From the NCBI RefSeq assembly GCF_014243395.1, contig NZ_JACLCP010000003.1, positions 372,001 through 436,000 of the forward strand: a stretch of 64,000 nucleotides of DNA. The letters are read 5' to 3'. This document shows positions 41,843 to 50,282 of the stretch, piece after piece (the stretch's first letter is position 1; each line of letters starts with the position of its first letter). This DNA comes from Winogradskyella flava (GTDB taxonomy: Bacteria > Bacteroidota > Bacteroidia > Flavobacteriales > Flavobacteriaceae). The translations under genes were made by a program, and so were the position numbers. The notes under the pieces are model-generated. The model was not told the DNA's origin, ran no database searches, and was given only the letters and a program-made list of their open reading frames with translations.

Positions 41843-42409
41843 CTATTTTGGTTTTATTTTTCTTAATATATGTCTAGCTCTCGCTTTAAAACCGGAGCTT
41901 TGCATTTGGAAATCGCGTTCCAAAATTATAGCCAATTCAGGATGAATCCAATCGTACTCTAAGCCAAGTAAGTAAAGGGAATTCATGGAGTAAGCCTTAG
42001 GTGCAATTTTTTCGTCATTAATCATCCAATCGAAACAGGCTTCAACGATTTTTTCTTTATGATTTTCTGTCAGATATTTCTTTATGTTATTATCTGTTTT
42101 GGAATAGTATGTGGTTATTAAATATTCACAAATTTTTGCCACCGGTCGCACTGCAGAATCTTGATGCACTCTCGATATATTCAGTGTAAAAATGTCTAAA
42201 TGAGGAATAATGGCTTCTAGCTTTTCGCTACACATAAATTCAAAAACCCAAGCGGCTCTGCAGGAAATTTTATTATCTACTTCAAAGAGAATTTCTAAAA
42301 GTGGTACTACCAATTCAGGATTGTCAATAATTAGGTTGGCATAGAACAAACGTTTTTCACGCGAATGATTCACATAATTTAATTCCTCGTAAAGTTCGTC
42401 TTTTTTCAA
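41843..42409 (-). CDS. HEAT-like helical-repeat protein next to purB
   Basis: The 188-residue protein is all-helical with HEAT-like pairs (NPELVVPLLEILFEVDNK, SCRAAWVFEFMCSEKLEAI, DSAVRPVAKICEYLITTYY). No catalytic motif is seen. In database entries I recall, proteins of this size upstream of purB are sometimes named adenylosuccinate lyase, which must be a transferred label, as it lacks every PurB motif. It probably binds another protein. The divergent haem-domain gene begins 42 bases away. Confidence 0.75.
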   Translation of the reverse strand: MKKDELYEELNYVNHSREKRLFYANLIIDNPELVVPLLEILFEVDNKISCRAAWVFEFMCSEKLEAIIPHLDIFTLNISRVHQDSAVRPVAKICEYLITTYYSKTDNNIKKYLTENHKEKIVEACFDWMINDEKIAPKAYSMNSLYLLGLEYDWIHPELAIILERDFQMQSSGFKARARHILRKIKPK

Positions 42410-42450
42410 AAGGTTTGTTAATTTAACAGTTCTAAAATAGCCAAAATAAC

Positions 42451-42930
42451 ATGATAAAAAAACTCCTCAAAAATGCATTTTCAGTAATTCTCATTGTGTT
42501 TGTGTTAGCGCAGTTCTTTGGTCCTGAAAAAAATGATGGTGATTTGACGACAATTGAAGGGTTTATGGCGGATACTAATCCACCTGAGGATGTGAAACTA
42601 ATTCTCAAGAATGCCTGTTTAGATTGTCACAGTGATCATACGCGTTATCCGTGGTATAATAGTATCACTCCAGTTAATTATTGGCTTGCCGATCATATAA
42701 GACATGGTAAAGGGGATTTTAATGTTTCCAAATGGAATGATTATTCAGATCGAAAGAAAGATCATAAATTGGAGGAATTAGCAGAAGAAGTTCAAGGCAG
42801 GCACATGCCTTTACCAAGTTATTCTTGGACGCATAGTGACGCTAAGTTAACAGATACCCAAATTGAATCTATTACGGCATGGATTAAAATAGCTAGGTTA
42901 AAGTATGCCTTTATAAAAGATCCGGAGTAG
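42451..42930 (+). CDS. Haem-binding-domain protein (CxxCH)
   Basis: The 159-residue protein has one N-terminal membrane helix (about residues 8-22) and a periplasmic domain with the CLDCH haem motif, then YPWYNSITPVNYWLADHI, RHGKGDFNVSKWND and RHMPLPSYSWTHSDAKLT, the conserved order of the Haem_bd family. The Met near MPLPSY is a likely sixth haem ligand. It probably moves electrons at the inner membrane, partner unknown. Confidence 0.88.
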   Translation: MIKKLLKNAFSVILIVFVLAQFFGPEKNDGDLTTIEGFMADTNPPEDVKLILKNACLDCHSDHTRYPWYNSITPVNYWLADHIRHGKGDFNVSKWNDYSDRKKDHKLEELAEEVQGRHMPLPSYSWTHSDAKLTDTQIESITAWIKIARLKYAFIKDPE

Positions 42931-42990
42931 ACATCTTTTGTAGTTTCTAAGTTTCAATTTTAAGAAAAAAGCTTACTGTTAAAATATTAT

Positions 42991-43005
42991 TTAGAATTTT
43001 TCTAA
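42991..43005. repeat. Inverted repeat TTAGAA-TTT-TTCTAA before the 43078 gene
   Basis: It is identical over 15 bases to the palindrome at 30875-30889. Here it lies 29 bases before a TAGTTTTG -7 element (43034-43041), where an activator or repressor could act. Confidence 0.55.
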
Positions 43006-43033
43006 ATAATTTTTATTTCCAAGGTTTCGTATG

Positions 43034-43041
43034 TAGTTTTG
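43034..43041 (+). promoter_or_regulatory. -7 element of the 43078-44168 operon
   Basis: TAGTTTTG fits TAnnTTTG. It overlaps the first possible TTG start at 43039, which argues for a start further down, at 43078. Confidence 0.5.
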
Positions 43042-43077
43042 CACTGTCAAATTAAGATTAATAGATACGTCAATCAT

Positions 43078-43485
43078 TTGAGTTTAAAGAGAGTTATTAT
43101 TTTGGCTTTTGTAATTATGATGGCAGGTACAGTTTTAGACTTGTATCTACTAAGTCATTATGAAAGTATTTTACAACTTATTCCGATACTCTGTATAAGT
43201 GTAATGATGTTGATCGTACTCCTTTTAATTTTTCTAAGAACAAGATTATTAAAGAATATTTTTAAGCTAATCTTGATAATAGCTGCATTAAGTGGTTTTT
43301 ACGGCTTCTATTTACATTTAAATTCAAATTTTGAGTTTGAATTCGAAATGACACCAACAGCCAGTAATTGGGATTTGTTTATAGAAAGTTTATCAGGTGC
43401 TCTACCAACTTTAGCACCATTTAGTATGATAGTTTTGGCATTAATCGGATATTCATATTTAATCCTTATAAATCAAAAACAATGA
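43078..43485 (+). CDS. Membrane protein of unknown function (four helices)
   Basis: Starting at TTG 43078 it has about 135 residues with four hydrophobic helices and a short acidic outer loop (NSNFEFEFEMTPTASNW). The frame is open back to TTG 43039, but that codon is in the promoter. It overlaps the HhH lipoprotein gene by four bases (ATGA), so the two are coupled. No family is recognised. Confidence 0.65.
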   Translation: MSLKRVIILAFVIMMAGTVLDLYLLSHYESILQLIPILCISVMMLIVLLLIFLRTRLLKNIFKLILIIAALSGFYGFYLHLNSNFEFEFEMTPTASNWDLFIESLSGALPTLAPFSMIVLALIGYSYLILINQKQ

Positions 43486-44168
43486 AAAGTATATTTAAGT
43501 TATTAGTCCTATGTATTTTGTTATTAACAGTTGGGTCTTGCAAAAATGAAAAAGAAGAAAAGCAAGAAGCGACAGAAGTAATTGAAACGAAAGCGGAAGT
43601 AGAGAATATTACTGTTGAAACAAAAATTAGTAAAGTTCTTAATGCGAACTTGGCTACTGAGGCTGATTTAACCGCACTTGGATTATCTGCTGAAATCGTT
43701 GCACAAATTCTTTCTAAACGACCGTTTCTTAGTATGAATGATTTAGATGCTTTACTTACTGATACGAATAAAGAAGAACTTTATAAAACCCTTTTTGTTC
43801 CATTTAATTTAAATACAACTGCAGAGGCTGATTTTAAAATGATTCCTGGTGTTGGTGATAAAATGGCTCATGAATTTGAAGAGTATAGACCTTATGTAAG
43901 CGTTAAACAGTTTAAAAGAGAAATAGGTAAATATGTTGATGAAGATGAAGTAGAGCGTTACCTAAATTATGTATTTGTGCCAGTAGAATTAAATACAGCA
44001 TCAGAAGAAGACATCAAATCATTACCTGGTGTTGGTAAAAAAATGACACACGAGTTTGAAGAGTATAGACCGTATAAAAGTATGGAACAGTTCAGAAAAG
44101 AGATTGGTAAATATGTAGATGATAAAGAGCTTAAGCGCTTAGAACGTTTGGTTTATTTAAAGAAGTAA
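43482..44168 (+). CDS. Lipoprotein with tandem helix-hairpin-helix (ComEA-like) domains
   Basis: A 228-residue lipoprotein (ILLLTVGSCKNEKEEK) with a Glu/Lys linker and three HhH units: a diverged one (NLATEADLTALGLSAEIVAQ) and two near-identical ones, with cores FKMIPGVGDKMAHEFEEYRP and IKSLPGVGKKMTHEFEEYRP, each continuing into a matching REIGKYVD or KEIGKYVD end. HhH domains of ComEA bind DNA during uptake. Here the protein sits at a membrane by its lipid. The duplication of about 60 residues looks recent. Confidence 0.88.
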   Translation: MKSIFKLLVLCILLLTVGSCKNEKEEKQEATEVIETKAEVENITVETKISKVLNANLATEADLTALGLSAEIVAQILSKRPFLSMNDLDALLTDTNKEELYKTLFVPFNLNTTAEADFKMIPGVGDKMAHEFEEYRPYVSVKQFKREIGKYVDEDEVERYLNYVFVPVELNTASEEDIKSLPGVGKKMTHEFEEYRPYKSMEQFRKEIGKYVDDKELKRLERLVYLKK

Positions 44169-44225
44169 TAAACATGTACTCTATATATTTTATAGACAGT
44201 TTTAAATTTCTATTTAAAGGTTGTT

Positions 44226-45461
44226 ATGTCTAGTAACAACCTTTTGATTATAGGTTTTGTTTGGCCAGAACCCAAAAGTTCTGCTGCAGGTAGTAGAATC
44301 CTGCAGCTTATAGAGCAATTTCAAAATCAAGGCTATGACATTACTTTTGCTTGTGCAGCTAAGACCTCTAAAAATACTTTTGATTTAGAGCGAATAAATG
44401 TAAATACGCGCACAATTGAATTAAATAATAGTTCGTTTGATGACTTTATTTCAGATTTAAATCCAGATGTGGTTTTATTTGATCGCTTTATGATCGAAGA
44501 ACAATATGGTTGGCGTGTCGCAGAGCAATGTCCCGAAGCCTTAAGGATTTTAGATACCGAAGATTTTCACGGTTTACGAAAAGCAAGGGAATTGGCCTTA
44601 AAAGAAAATTCTGAAATTACTATTGAGCATTTACAAAATGATACCACTAAACGCGAAGTTTCAAGTATCTACCGTTGTGATTTAAGTTTGGTAATTTCTG
44701 AAACCGAAATGAAGATGCTAACCAAGCAGTTTAAAATTGATCATAGTTTACTGTACTACCTACCATTCTTATTAGATTCTATATCTGATGATGAGATTGA
44801 TAAATTACCAATTTTTAAAGAGCGACAGCATTTCATTACTATTGGTAATTTTTTGCATCCACCAAATTATGACGCGGTTTTGCACTTAAAGAAAAGTATT
44901 TGGCCTTTAATCCGACAGCAATTACCAAAAGCAGAATTGCATATTTATGGAGCTTATGAATCCCATAAAGTAACTCAATTACATAATAAAAAAGAGGGTT
45001 TTTTAATCAAGGGTTTTGCTGAAGATGTTAATACAGTAATGCAAAACGCTAGAGTATGTCTAGCACCTTTGCGTTTTGGAGCGGGACTTAAAGGTAAACT
45101 TATAGATGCCATGAAGTACGGAACACCTTGTGTAATGTCGAATATTGCTTCAGAAGGGATGTTTGGAAAATTAGAATCAAACGGATTTATAGAAGATAAT
45201 CCTGAAAATTTTAACCAAAAAGCGGTGGAGTTATATACTAATCATGATATCTGGCAAAAGAAGCAAGACCATGGTTTTAAAGTTTTAAATCAACGTTTTA
45301 ATAAATCAGCTTTTGATACTGATTTTGCTTCAAGAATAGCGGAATTAAAAACAGATTTGAAAACACATCGTCAAAACAACTTTATTGGTAATGTGTTACA
45401 ACACCAAACGCTACAAAGTACCAAGTATTTAAGCAAGTGGATAGAGGAGAAGAACAAATAG
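44226..45461 (+). CDS. Family 4-like glycosyltransferase
   Basis: A 411-residue GT-B protein with the N-terminal IIGFVWPEPKSSAAGSRILQ, the C-terminal donor-site region (GNFLHPPNYDAVLHLKKS) and RVCLAPLRFGAGLKGKLIDA plus YGTPCVMSNIASEGM, which are usual in GT4 glycosyltransferases. The acceptor is unknown. It stands alone and is not inside a clear polysaccharide cluster. Confidence 0.85.
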   Translation: MSSNNLLIIGFVWPEPKSSAAGSRILQLIEQFQNQGYDITFACAAKTSKNTFDLERINVNTRTIELNNSSFDDFISDLNPDVVLFDRFMIEEQYGWRVAEQCPEALRILDTEDFHGLRKARELALKENSEITIEHLQNDTTKREVSSIYRCDLSLVISETEMKMLTKQFKIDHSLLYYLPFLLDSISDDEIDKLPIFKERQHFITIGNFLHPPNYDAVLHLKKSIWPLIRQQLPKAELHIYGAYESHKVTQLHNKKEGFLIKGFAEDVNTVMQNARVCLAPLRFGAGLKGKLIDAMKYGTPCVMSNIASEGMFGKLESNGFIEDNPENFNQKAVELYTNHDIWQKKQDHGFKVLNQRFNKSAFDTDFASRIAELKTDLKTHRQNNFIGNVLQHQTLQSTKYLSKWIEEKNK

Positions 45462-45512
45462 CTTTAAACAAGTGTAAAGACTATTTTATAGTTATGCAAG
45501 CGCCAGTTTCAC

Positions 45513-47930
45513 TTAATTTTCATTTGTAATCAAGGTTTTGATTTCTGAAACTAAATCCCCATTTTCAGTGGCACCTTCAATAAAAAGTTTTAGGTTATTA
45601 TTTCCGGGATTATGTATGGTAAAATTTAAATACCCTTCTTTATCAAGTTTGCAACTAGGTAACCAATCAATAACACCGTATTCTATAAAAAAATCACTAT
45701 TGTAATTGTTATATTTTGGTACATAAAATTTCTTTTCTTCTGAAAAGGCTAAGGGAAACTTATATTTCTCAAATGGATTTTGTTGGTTTTTGACAATGTA
45801 GTCTAAGGATGTATAAATTTTTATGACGCCTCTAGATCCGAGAAAACCTTCACCAAATCCGTTAGGATTTATTGCAATATAATCAACATTGTTCATGTAA
45901 AACGCATAGAAATAATTAGTATCTGTCATGAGCATGTCATCTAAATAGATAGCAGGGCCACCTCCAATAGAATCTCGAGTGAACGATGGATTTCTCCTTG
46001 AAATGAATAATTGGCCTAAATACTCACTCGCTTGATATTGCAGCACATATCCATTAATGTAATTGGCAAATGTGAGATTCATTCTTCGTTTGGCGTCATC
46101 AAATACATCGACTCTATAGAAAGCATCATTTTTAAGCTTTTCTATTTTTGCTTTTTTAATGTCTGCTTTAACCACTACCTCATCTAGAACTTGTGTGTCC
46201 TTAATACTATTTGCTATTAATTCATTATTTTGAAGAGCCTCAAAGATGCTCATTCTTTTTGTAGGTAAAGCATGAGTCTCAAAGGGGTAATCTGGTAGTT
46301 TTGACGGAAAAAATTGGGAATAAATATCTGGCTTTTTGGCCTTACCTTTTTTATTTAAGGCTCCAATATTCAGTGTTTCATTTTCCAATGGATACAACTT
46401 AGGGACTACAAAACTATTTTGGCCCTCTTCTAGATTTACAGTTAGCCCATCAGAAAGTTGAAGTGGAAATACAATAAAATCTTTTTGGTCCTTGCCATTT
46501 TTATTGGCCTTTAGAACGATGCCATCTTCAAATACATGGCGATCGGAAACATTATTATTAAAGATATCGGTCCAATTATAACTGCTCCAGCCCTGTGTCA
46601 TTAGCAATTTATCGAGATCATATTTTTTTTTGGAATCAATATCGGTGAAATAGTACTGTGCATTTTCTATGTAACTCCTAACATAAGGTTGGAGATACGT
46701 GTGGGAAATAATGTTATGATGTCTTTTGTAGGATTCTGTTTTTTCTGGCAACACTGAAATACTAAGATTATAATCATCTGCCATATCACTAGTGAAATGG
46801 TTCACTGGGATACGAATTTGCATAGAATCTTTTTCTGTTGTAAAGCTTGGAGGTCCAGTGGTAGCTATTTTTAGATTTTCGTAATTAAAGATCATACGCT
46901 CCAAAATAGGCTTATTGTTTTCATCAAAAAGTGTTATGATATTTATGCCAGTGTATAATTCAGCACGCTCAAATGCCTTAACGAGGCTCGTTTGATAAAA
47001 AATAACAGGTATTCCGTTAACCTGACTGCCGTTGTGAATAGTAAGCTTAAATTCTTTTCCATTAATATCTTCCAGAGTGCGTTCGTTGGTATTTAGTTGT
47101 ACAACAAGATTTCTCAAGGAATTATTGACATTAATCGAAATTCCTTTGGATTTGAAATCATCAATAACATATTCAAATGGTTTATTAAAATGAGTAATCC
47201 GTACTAAATACTTTTTACCTAACTCTGGATAGAGCATAAATTTCCCTATACCTAGACTATTAGTTCTAAATGTTGTGATTGGTTTTTCATCTGAATCATA
47301 AACGGTTCCTGTTACATCAGAAACGCCGTACCCCTTGGTATCTTTTATTATGACACCAACATTCGTTTTAACTTGATCTATAAAGTGTCCACCCTCTGGT
47401 AGGAACTGAACATCCAATATATTCTCAGTGAGCATATTCTTAACGGTTCCGTCTATGTTGGGATCAATAACCTTGAAAGATTCAACAAAAGCATTAGGTT
47501 CGTCAAAATTCCTCATCCAATTGGTGTAGGCCTTGAACATGTAATTTCCTGAAGTAAAAGTGCTATCTATAATGAAAATATTATTGACATACCCATTGTC
47601 TACTTTTACCAATTTTTGCTTTACGACCTGATCGTTTTTATCTGTGATGACACAATAAAGATTTTTGGTCATTTTTGACGGTATCTTTAGGTCTTTATCA
47701 AAAATGTATCCACTAAAACCGAGCATTTCACCAACAATAAAAGTGCTTTTATTCAAATGACAATAAGCCACTTCTCGGTAAGATGAACTATACTCGTCAA
47801 ATGACATTAGTATACTGTCTATGCCTTTCTCCTGTGCTCTTAAGGGGTTGTTTATAAAACAAAACAGAGTAATTAGTACTAACCAGTTTTGTTTTACCCT
47901 TGGTACTCGTGAGGGTTTTATATAAAGCAT
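45513..47930 (-). CDS. Large exported protein with MG2-like domains and a TonB-receptor plug-like end
   Basis: The 805-residue protein has an N-terminal signal (LITLFCFINNPLRAQE), a first part like alpha-macroglobulin MG2 domains (EVAYCHLNKSTFIVGEMLGF, TSGNYMFKAYTNWMRNFDE), beta-rich middle domains, and close to the C-terminus a plug-like piece (GGPAIYLDDMLMTDTNYFYA, RGVIKIYT). There is no beta-barrel. Such proteins are common in Bacteroidetes and may act at the outer membrane with partner receptors. Single gene. Confidence 0.75.
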   Translation of the reverse strand: MLYIKPSRVPRVKQNWLVLITLFCFINNPLRAQEKGIDSILMSFDEYSSSYREVAYCHLNKSTFIVGEMLGFSGYIFDKDLKIPSKMTKNLYCVITDKNDQVVKQKLVKVDNGYVNNIFIIDSTFTSGNYMFKAYTNWMRNFDEPNAFVESFKVIDPNIDGTVKNMLTENILDVQFLPEGGHFIDQVKTNVGVIIKDTKGYGVSDVTGTVYDSDEKPITTFRTNSLGIGKFMLYPELGKKYLVRITHFNKPFEYVIDDFKSKGISINVNNSLRNLVVQLNTNERTLEDINGKEFKLTIHNGSQVNGIPVIFYQTSLVKAFERAELYTGINIITLFDENNKPILERMIFNYENLKIATTGPPSFTTEKDSMQIRIPVNHFTSDMADDYNLSISVLPEKTESYKRHHNIISHTYLQPYVRSYIENAQYYFTDIDSKKKYDLDKLLMTQGWSSYNWTDIFNNNVSDRHVFEDGIVLKANKNGKDQKDFIVFPLQLSDGLTVNLEEGQNSFVVPKLYPLENETLNIGALNKKGKAKKPDIYSQFFPSKLPDYPFETHALPTKRMSIFEALQNNELIANSIKDTQVLDEVVVKADIKKAKIEKLKNDAFYRVDVFDDAKRRMNLTFANYINGYVLQYQASEYLGQLFISRRNPSFTRDSIGGGPAIYLDDMLMTDTNYFYAFYMNNVDYIAINPNGFGEGFLGSRGVIKIYTSLDYIVKNQQNPFEKYKFPLAFSEEKKFYVPKYNNYNSDFFIEYGVIDWLPSCKLDKEGYLNFTIHNPGNNNLKLFIEGATENGDLVSEIKTLITNEN

Positions 47931-48088
47931 ATTAAATCGATGTTGGTGTTTGTATAAAGATAGCTAAATAGGATTGAATAAAAAATCATAAAAGCCTGAA
48001 GCGCTTTGAATTAACACTTAATTAACTTACTGAATGGTAACTGTATAACTTCTATTGGTGAAAATTAATTTAGTTTAATTGAACAAAT

Positions 48089-48164
48089 TTGCATAATTCA
48101 AAAATGTAAAGTATATTTGTCATATAGTAAAAATAATTTTACTTAATAGAAAATATATTTGTCA
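48089..48164 (+). promoter_or_regulatory. Promoter and probable operator of the XRE pair
   Basis: TTG (48089-48091), a 20-base gap and TATATTTG (48112-48119) form a good promoter. TATATTTGTCA is repeated exactly at 48112-48122 and 48154-48164. Between them is an inverted repeat, AGTAAAA (48126-48132) and TTTTACT (48137-48143), that would sit at about the transcript start. This pattern suits a dimeric repressor, most simply the XRE protein encoded at 48614. Confidence 0.65.
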
Positions 48165-48167
48165 ATT

Positions 48168-48614
48168 ATGAGTAAGAAAAGTTTTGTAGAGTGTGAGCGT
48201 CATCGTTTACAGAAATTATTAAATTTTAGGTTGCCAATAGCATTCAAGTGGTTGGGAGTACTTTTATTAGTTTCGGCATTTGTGCTGTTCTTTTTTAGAA
48301 TACAGTTTCCAGATCAAGGTGAGCTACTTAGAAGTATAGGCAGAAAAGCCTTTATTGTTGGCTTATTATGTATTTCATTAGCGAGAGATAAGGAAGAAGA
48401 TGAGATGACAGTGGGCTTGAGGGCACAATCTTATGCCATAGCTTTTATCGTTGGTGTCATTTATGCTTTAATCATGCCTTATGTTGAATTTGGAGTTTCC
48501 AATGCAGTGCATTCTGGAGGAGAAGTTTATAAAGACCTAGGTGATTTTCAAGTGCTGTCATTTATGCTAATGATACAATTAGGGATTTATCATACTTTAA
48601 AGCGCTATAGATAA
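48168..48614 (+). CDS. Membrane protein paired with an XRE regulator
   Basis: From ATG 48168 the 148-residue protein has four membrane helices with a central charged motif (LARDKEEDEMTVGLRAQSYA) that recalls small proteins, often DUF2178-like, encoded beside short XRE regulators. It may sense a membrane state and control the regulator. It overlaps the XRE gene by one base (TAATG). Confidence 0.72.
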   Translation: MSKKSFVECERHRLQKLLNFRLPIAFKWLGVLLLVSAFVLFFFRIQFPDQGELLRSIGRKAFIVGLLCISLARDKEEDEMTVGLRAQSYAIAFIVGVIYALIMPYVEFGVSNAVHSGGEVYKDLGDFQVLSFMLMIQLGIYHTLKRYR

Positions 48615-48814
48615 TGGATAATACAATCAAAGTAGAACGGGCTATTTTAAACTTAACACAGGACGATTTAGCTAAGAAAATAGGAGTGTCTCGACAGACC
48701 ATAAATTCCATAGAAGCCAATCGTTATGTTCCATCAACAGTTTTAGCTTTAAAACTCTCTGATGTTTTTGGAAAACCCGTGAACGACTTTTTTAAATTAA
48801 ATACAGATGATTAG
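48614..48814 (+). CDS. Short XRE-family transcription regulator
   Basis: The 66-residue protein is nearly a bare helix-turn-helix: VERAILNLTQDDLAKKIGVS, RQTINSIEANRYVPSTVLAL and a C-terminal KPVNDFFKLN. It matches the YozG/Cro-like group of about 65-70 residues, often encoded with an integral membrane protein. Probably a repressor of its own operon via the palindrome at 48126-48143. Confidence 0.93.
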   Translation: MDNTIKVERAILNLTQDDLAKKIGVSRQTINSIEANRYVPSTVLALKLSDVFGKPVNDFFKLNTDD

Positions 48815-48907
48815 TCTTCTCATTATGGCCATAAAACTATTATTGAATTTTTTGATGACATTATTTTAGAACATCGATATAGTAGTGAACAAAAAATCAA
48901 CACTATT

Positions 48908-49414
48908 ATGAAAACTAAAATTCAATCTTTAATTCTTTTAATCCTTTGTCTCGTGATTTCATCCTGTTCGTCAGATGACGATAGTAGTTCTTCATCAGAC
49001 TTGGAGGGTCAATGGTTTGTAACTTCACTTTTGGTAGAATCAGCATTCGACTTTAACGGTGATGGAAATGCATCTAGGGATTTATTTCAAGAAACCTCTT
49101 GTTATGATGGAAATTTCATCCAATTTTTTGATGATGGCGATGTAACCATTGTGGTTGACTTCACTAACATTTTTGTGGATAGTAATAATGAACAGGATTT
49201 TGAATGCCAAAGTGGACTTGCCTTATCATCTATTTGGACACAAAATGGAGACAGTGTAACGGTCGAAAATGGGAATGAAGATATTACTGGTCTTATTTCT
49301 GGAAACACATTAACAGTAACTGTTCCAGATGGATTTGAAATGGAATTATATGATCCAGCAATTGGACATTATCCTGCTGAAGAAGACTTTACCATCGTAT
49401 TTACAAAAGAGTAA
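48908..49414 (+). CDS. Lipocalin-like lipoprotein
   Basis: The 168-residue lipoprotein (LILCLVISSCSSDDDSSSSS) has a Ser/Asp linker, then a beta-rich domain with the lipocalin-like LEGQWFVTSLLVESAFDFNG start and GNFIQFFDDGDVTIVVDF, IWTQNGDSVTVENG strands; two cysteines (SCYDG, FECQSG) may form a disulfide. Its ligand is unknown. It follows the XRE pair but after a 93-base gap, so it is probably separate. Confidence 0.8.
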   Translation: MKTKIQSLILLILCLVISSCSSDDDSSSSSDLEGQWFVTSLLVESAFDFNGDGNASRDLFQETSCYDGNFIQFFDDGDVTIVVDFTNIFVDSNNEQDFECQSGLALSSIWTQNGDSVTVENGNEDITGLISGNTLTVTVPDGFEMELYDPAIGHYPAEEDFTIVFTKE

Positions 49415-49445
49415 TTTAATCATTATTAAATTAGTTAGTTGGAAT

Positions 49446-49475
49446 CTGCCTAGGGAAATGTTCCTTTAGGCAGTT
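49446..49475 (+). terminator. Terminator after the lipocalin-like gene
   Basis: CTGCCTAGGGAA and TTCCTTTAGGCAG pair nearly perfectly around ATG, followed by TTTTT. It lies a few bases before the convergent sirtuin gene end. Confidence 0.88.
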
Positions 49476-49477
49476 TT

Positions 49478-50155
49478 TCATTTCAAAAGCGTCAAGAGTT
49501 CTTTCATCCCTTCAGTAGCAGTTTTAGCAATAACTTTAATGTTTGAATTGTTTTCTATCGCAGGTTTAGGATCGATATAATATATCTCTGTATCTGGTTG
49601 CACGTAATTTATTAGACTCGCTGCAGGATATACCTGCATGCTCGTACCAATTATGATCAAGATATCAGCAGCATAACATATTTTAACCGCAGTTTCAATT
49701 TCTGGTACATCTTCGCCGAACCAAACAATATGTGGTCGTAATTGATAACCTTTGTCACATACATCTCCTAGATTAATGTCTTCTGTCCAAAATTTTATAT
49801 CCTGTGGATTTCCTATGCTTCTAATTTTTAGTAGTTCACCATGCAGATGTACGACATCACTGCTTCCCGCACGTTCGTGCAAGTCGTCTACATTTTGTGT
49901 TACGATTGTGACTTTAAAATCATGTTCTAAAGCTGCCAAATCTTTATGTGCTTGATTGGGCTTAACCTCTTTGAGCTGTCGTCTCCTTTGGTTGTAAAAG
50001 TCTAGAACTAATTCAGGGTTTTGTCGAAAACCTTCAGGTGAAGCTACTTTCATAACGTCATGTCCTTCCCACAAACCATCATGGTCTCTAAAGGTTTTTA
50101 CGCCACTTTCGGCACTCATTCCTGCACCTGTTAATACTACGATGTGTTTTTTCAT
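49478..50155 (-). CDS. cobB: Sirtuin (NAD-dependent protein deacylase) without the zinc-ribbon cysteines
   Basis: The 225-residue Sir2 protein has the NAD loop GAGMSAESGVKTFRDHDGLW, NVDDLHERAG, the catalytic His (about residue 105) in VHLHGELL, and YNQR (Tyr 54, Arg 57), the Y-x-x-R pattern tied to desuccinylation in class III sirtuins. The four zinc cysteines are absent: only two Cys occur (DVCDKG and KICYAAD). It should remove acyl groups from lysine using NAD. Gene symbol is by family. Confidence 0.92.
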   Translation of the reverse strand: MKKHIVVLTGAGMSAESGVKTFRDHDGLWEGHDVMKVASPEGFRQNPELVLDFYNQRRRQLKEVKPNQAHKDLAALEHDFKVTIVTQNVDDLHERAGSSDVVHLHGELLKIRSIGNPQDIKFWTEDINLGDVCDKGYQLRPHIVWFGEDVPEIETAVKICYAADILIIIGTSMQVYPAASLINYVQPDTEIYYIDPKPAIENNSNIKVIAKTATEGMKELLTLLK

Positions 50156-50282
50156 GATTTAAAATTAGTGAATTTTGTATCATTGAGAAGTAGACATTTT
50201 TGTCTGCTTTCATAATCTATGTGAATTTAAAAGATAACCATGTCTCTTTGTTCTTCGACATGACATTTGCTATTTTTGAGTT

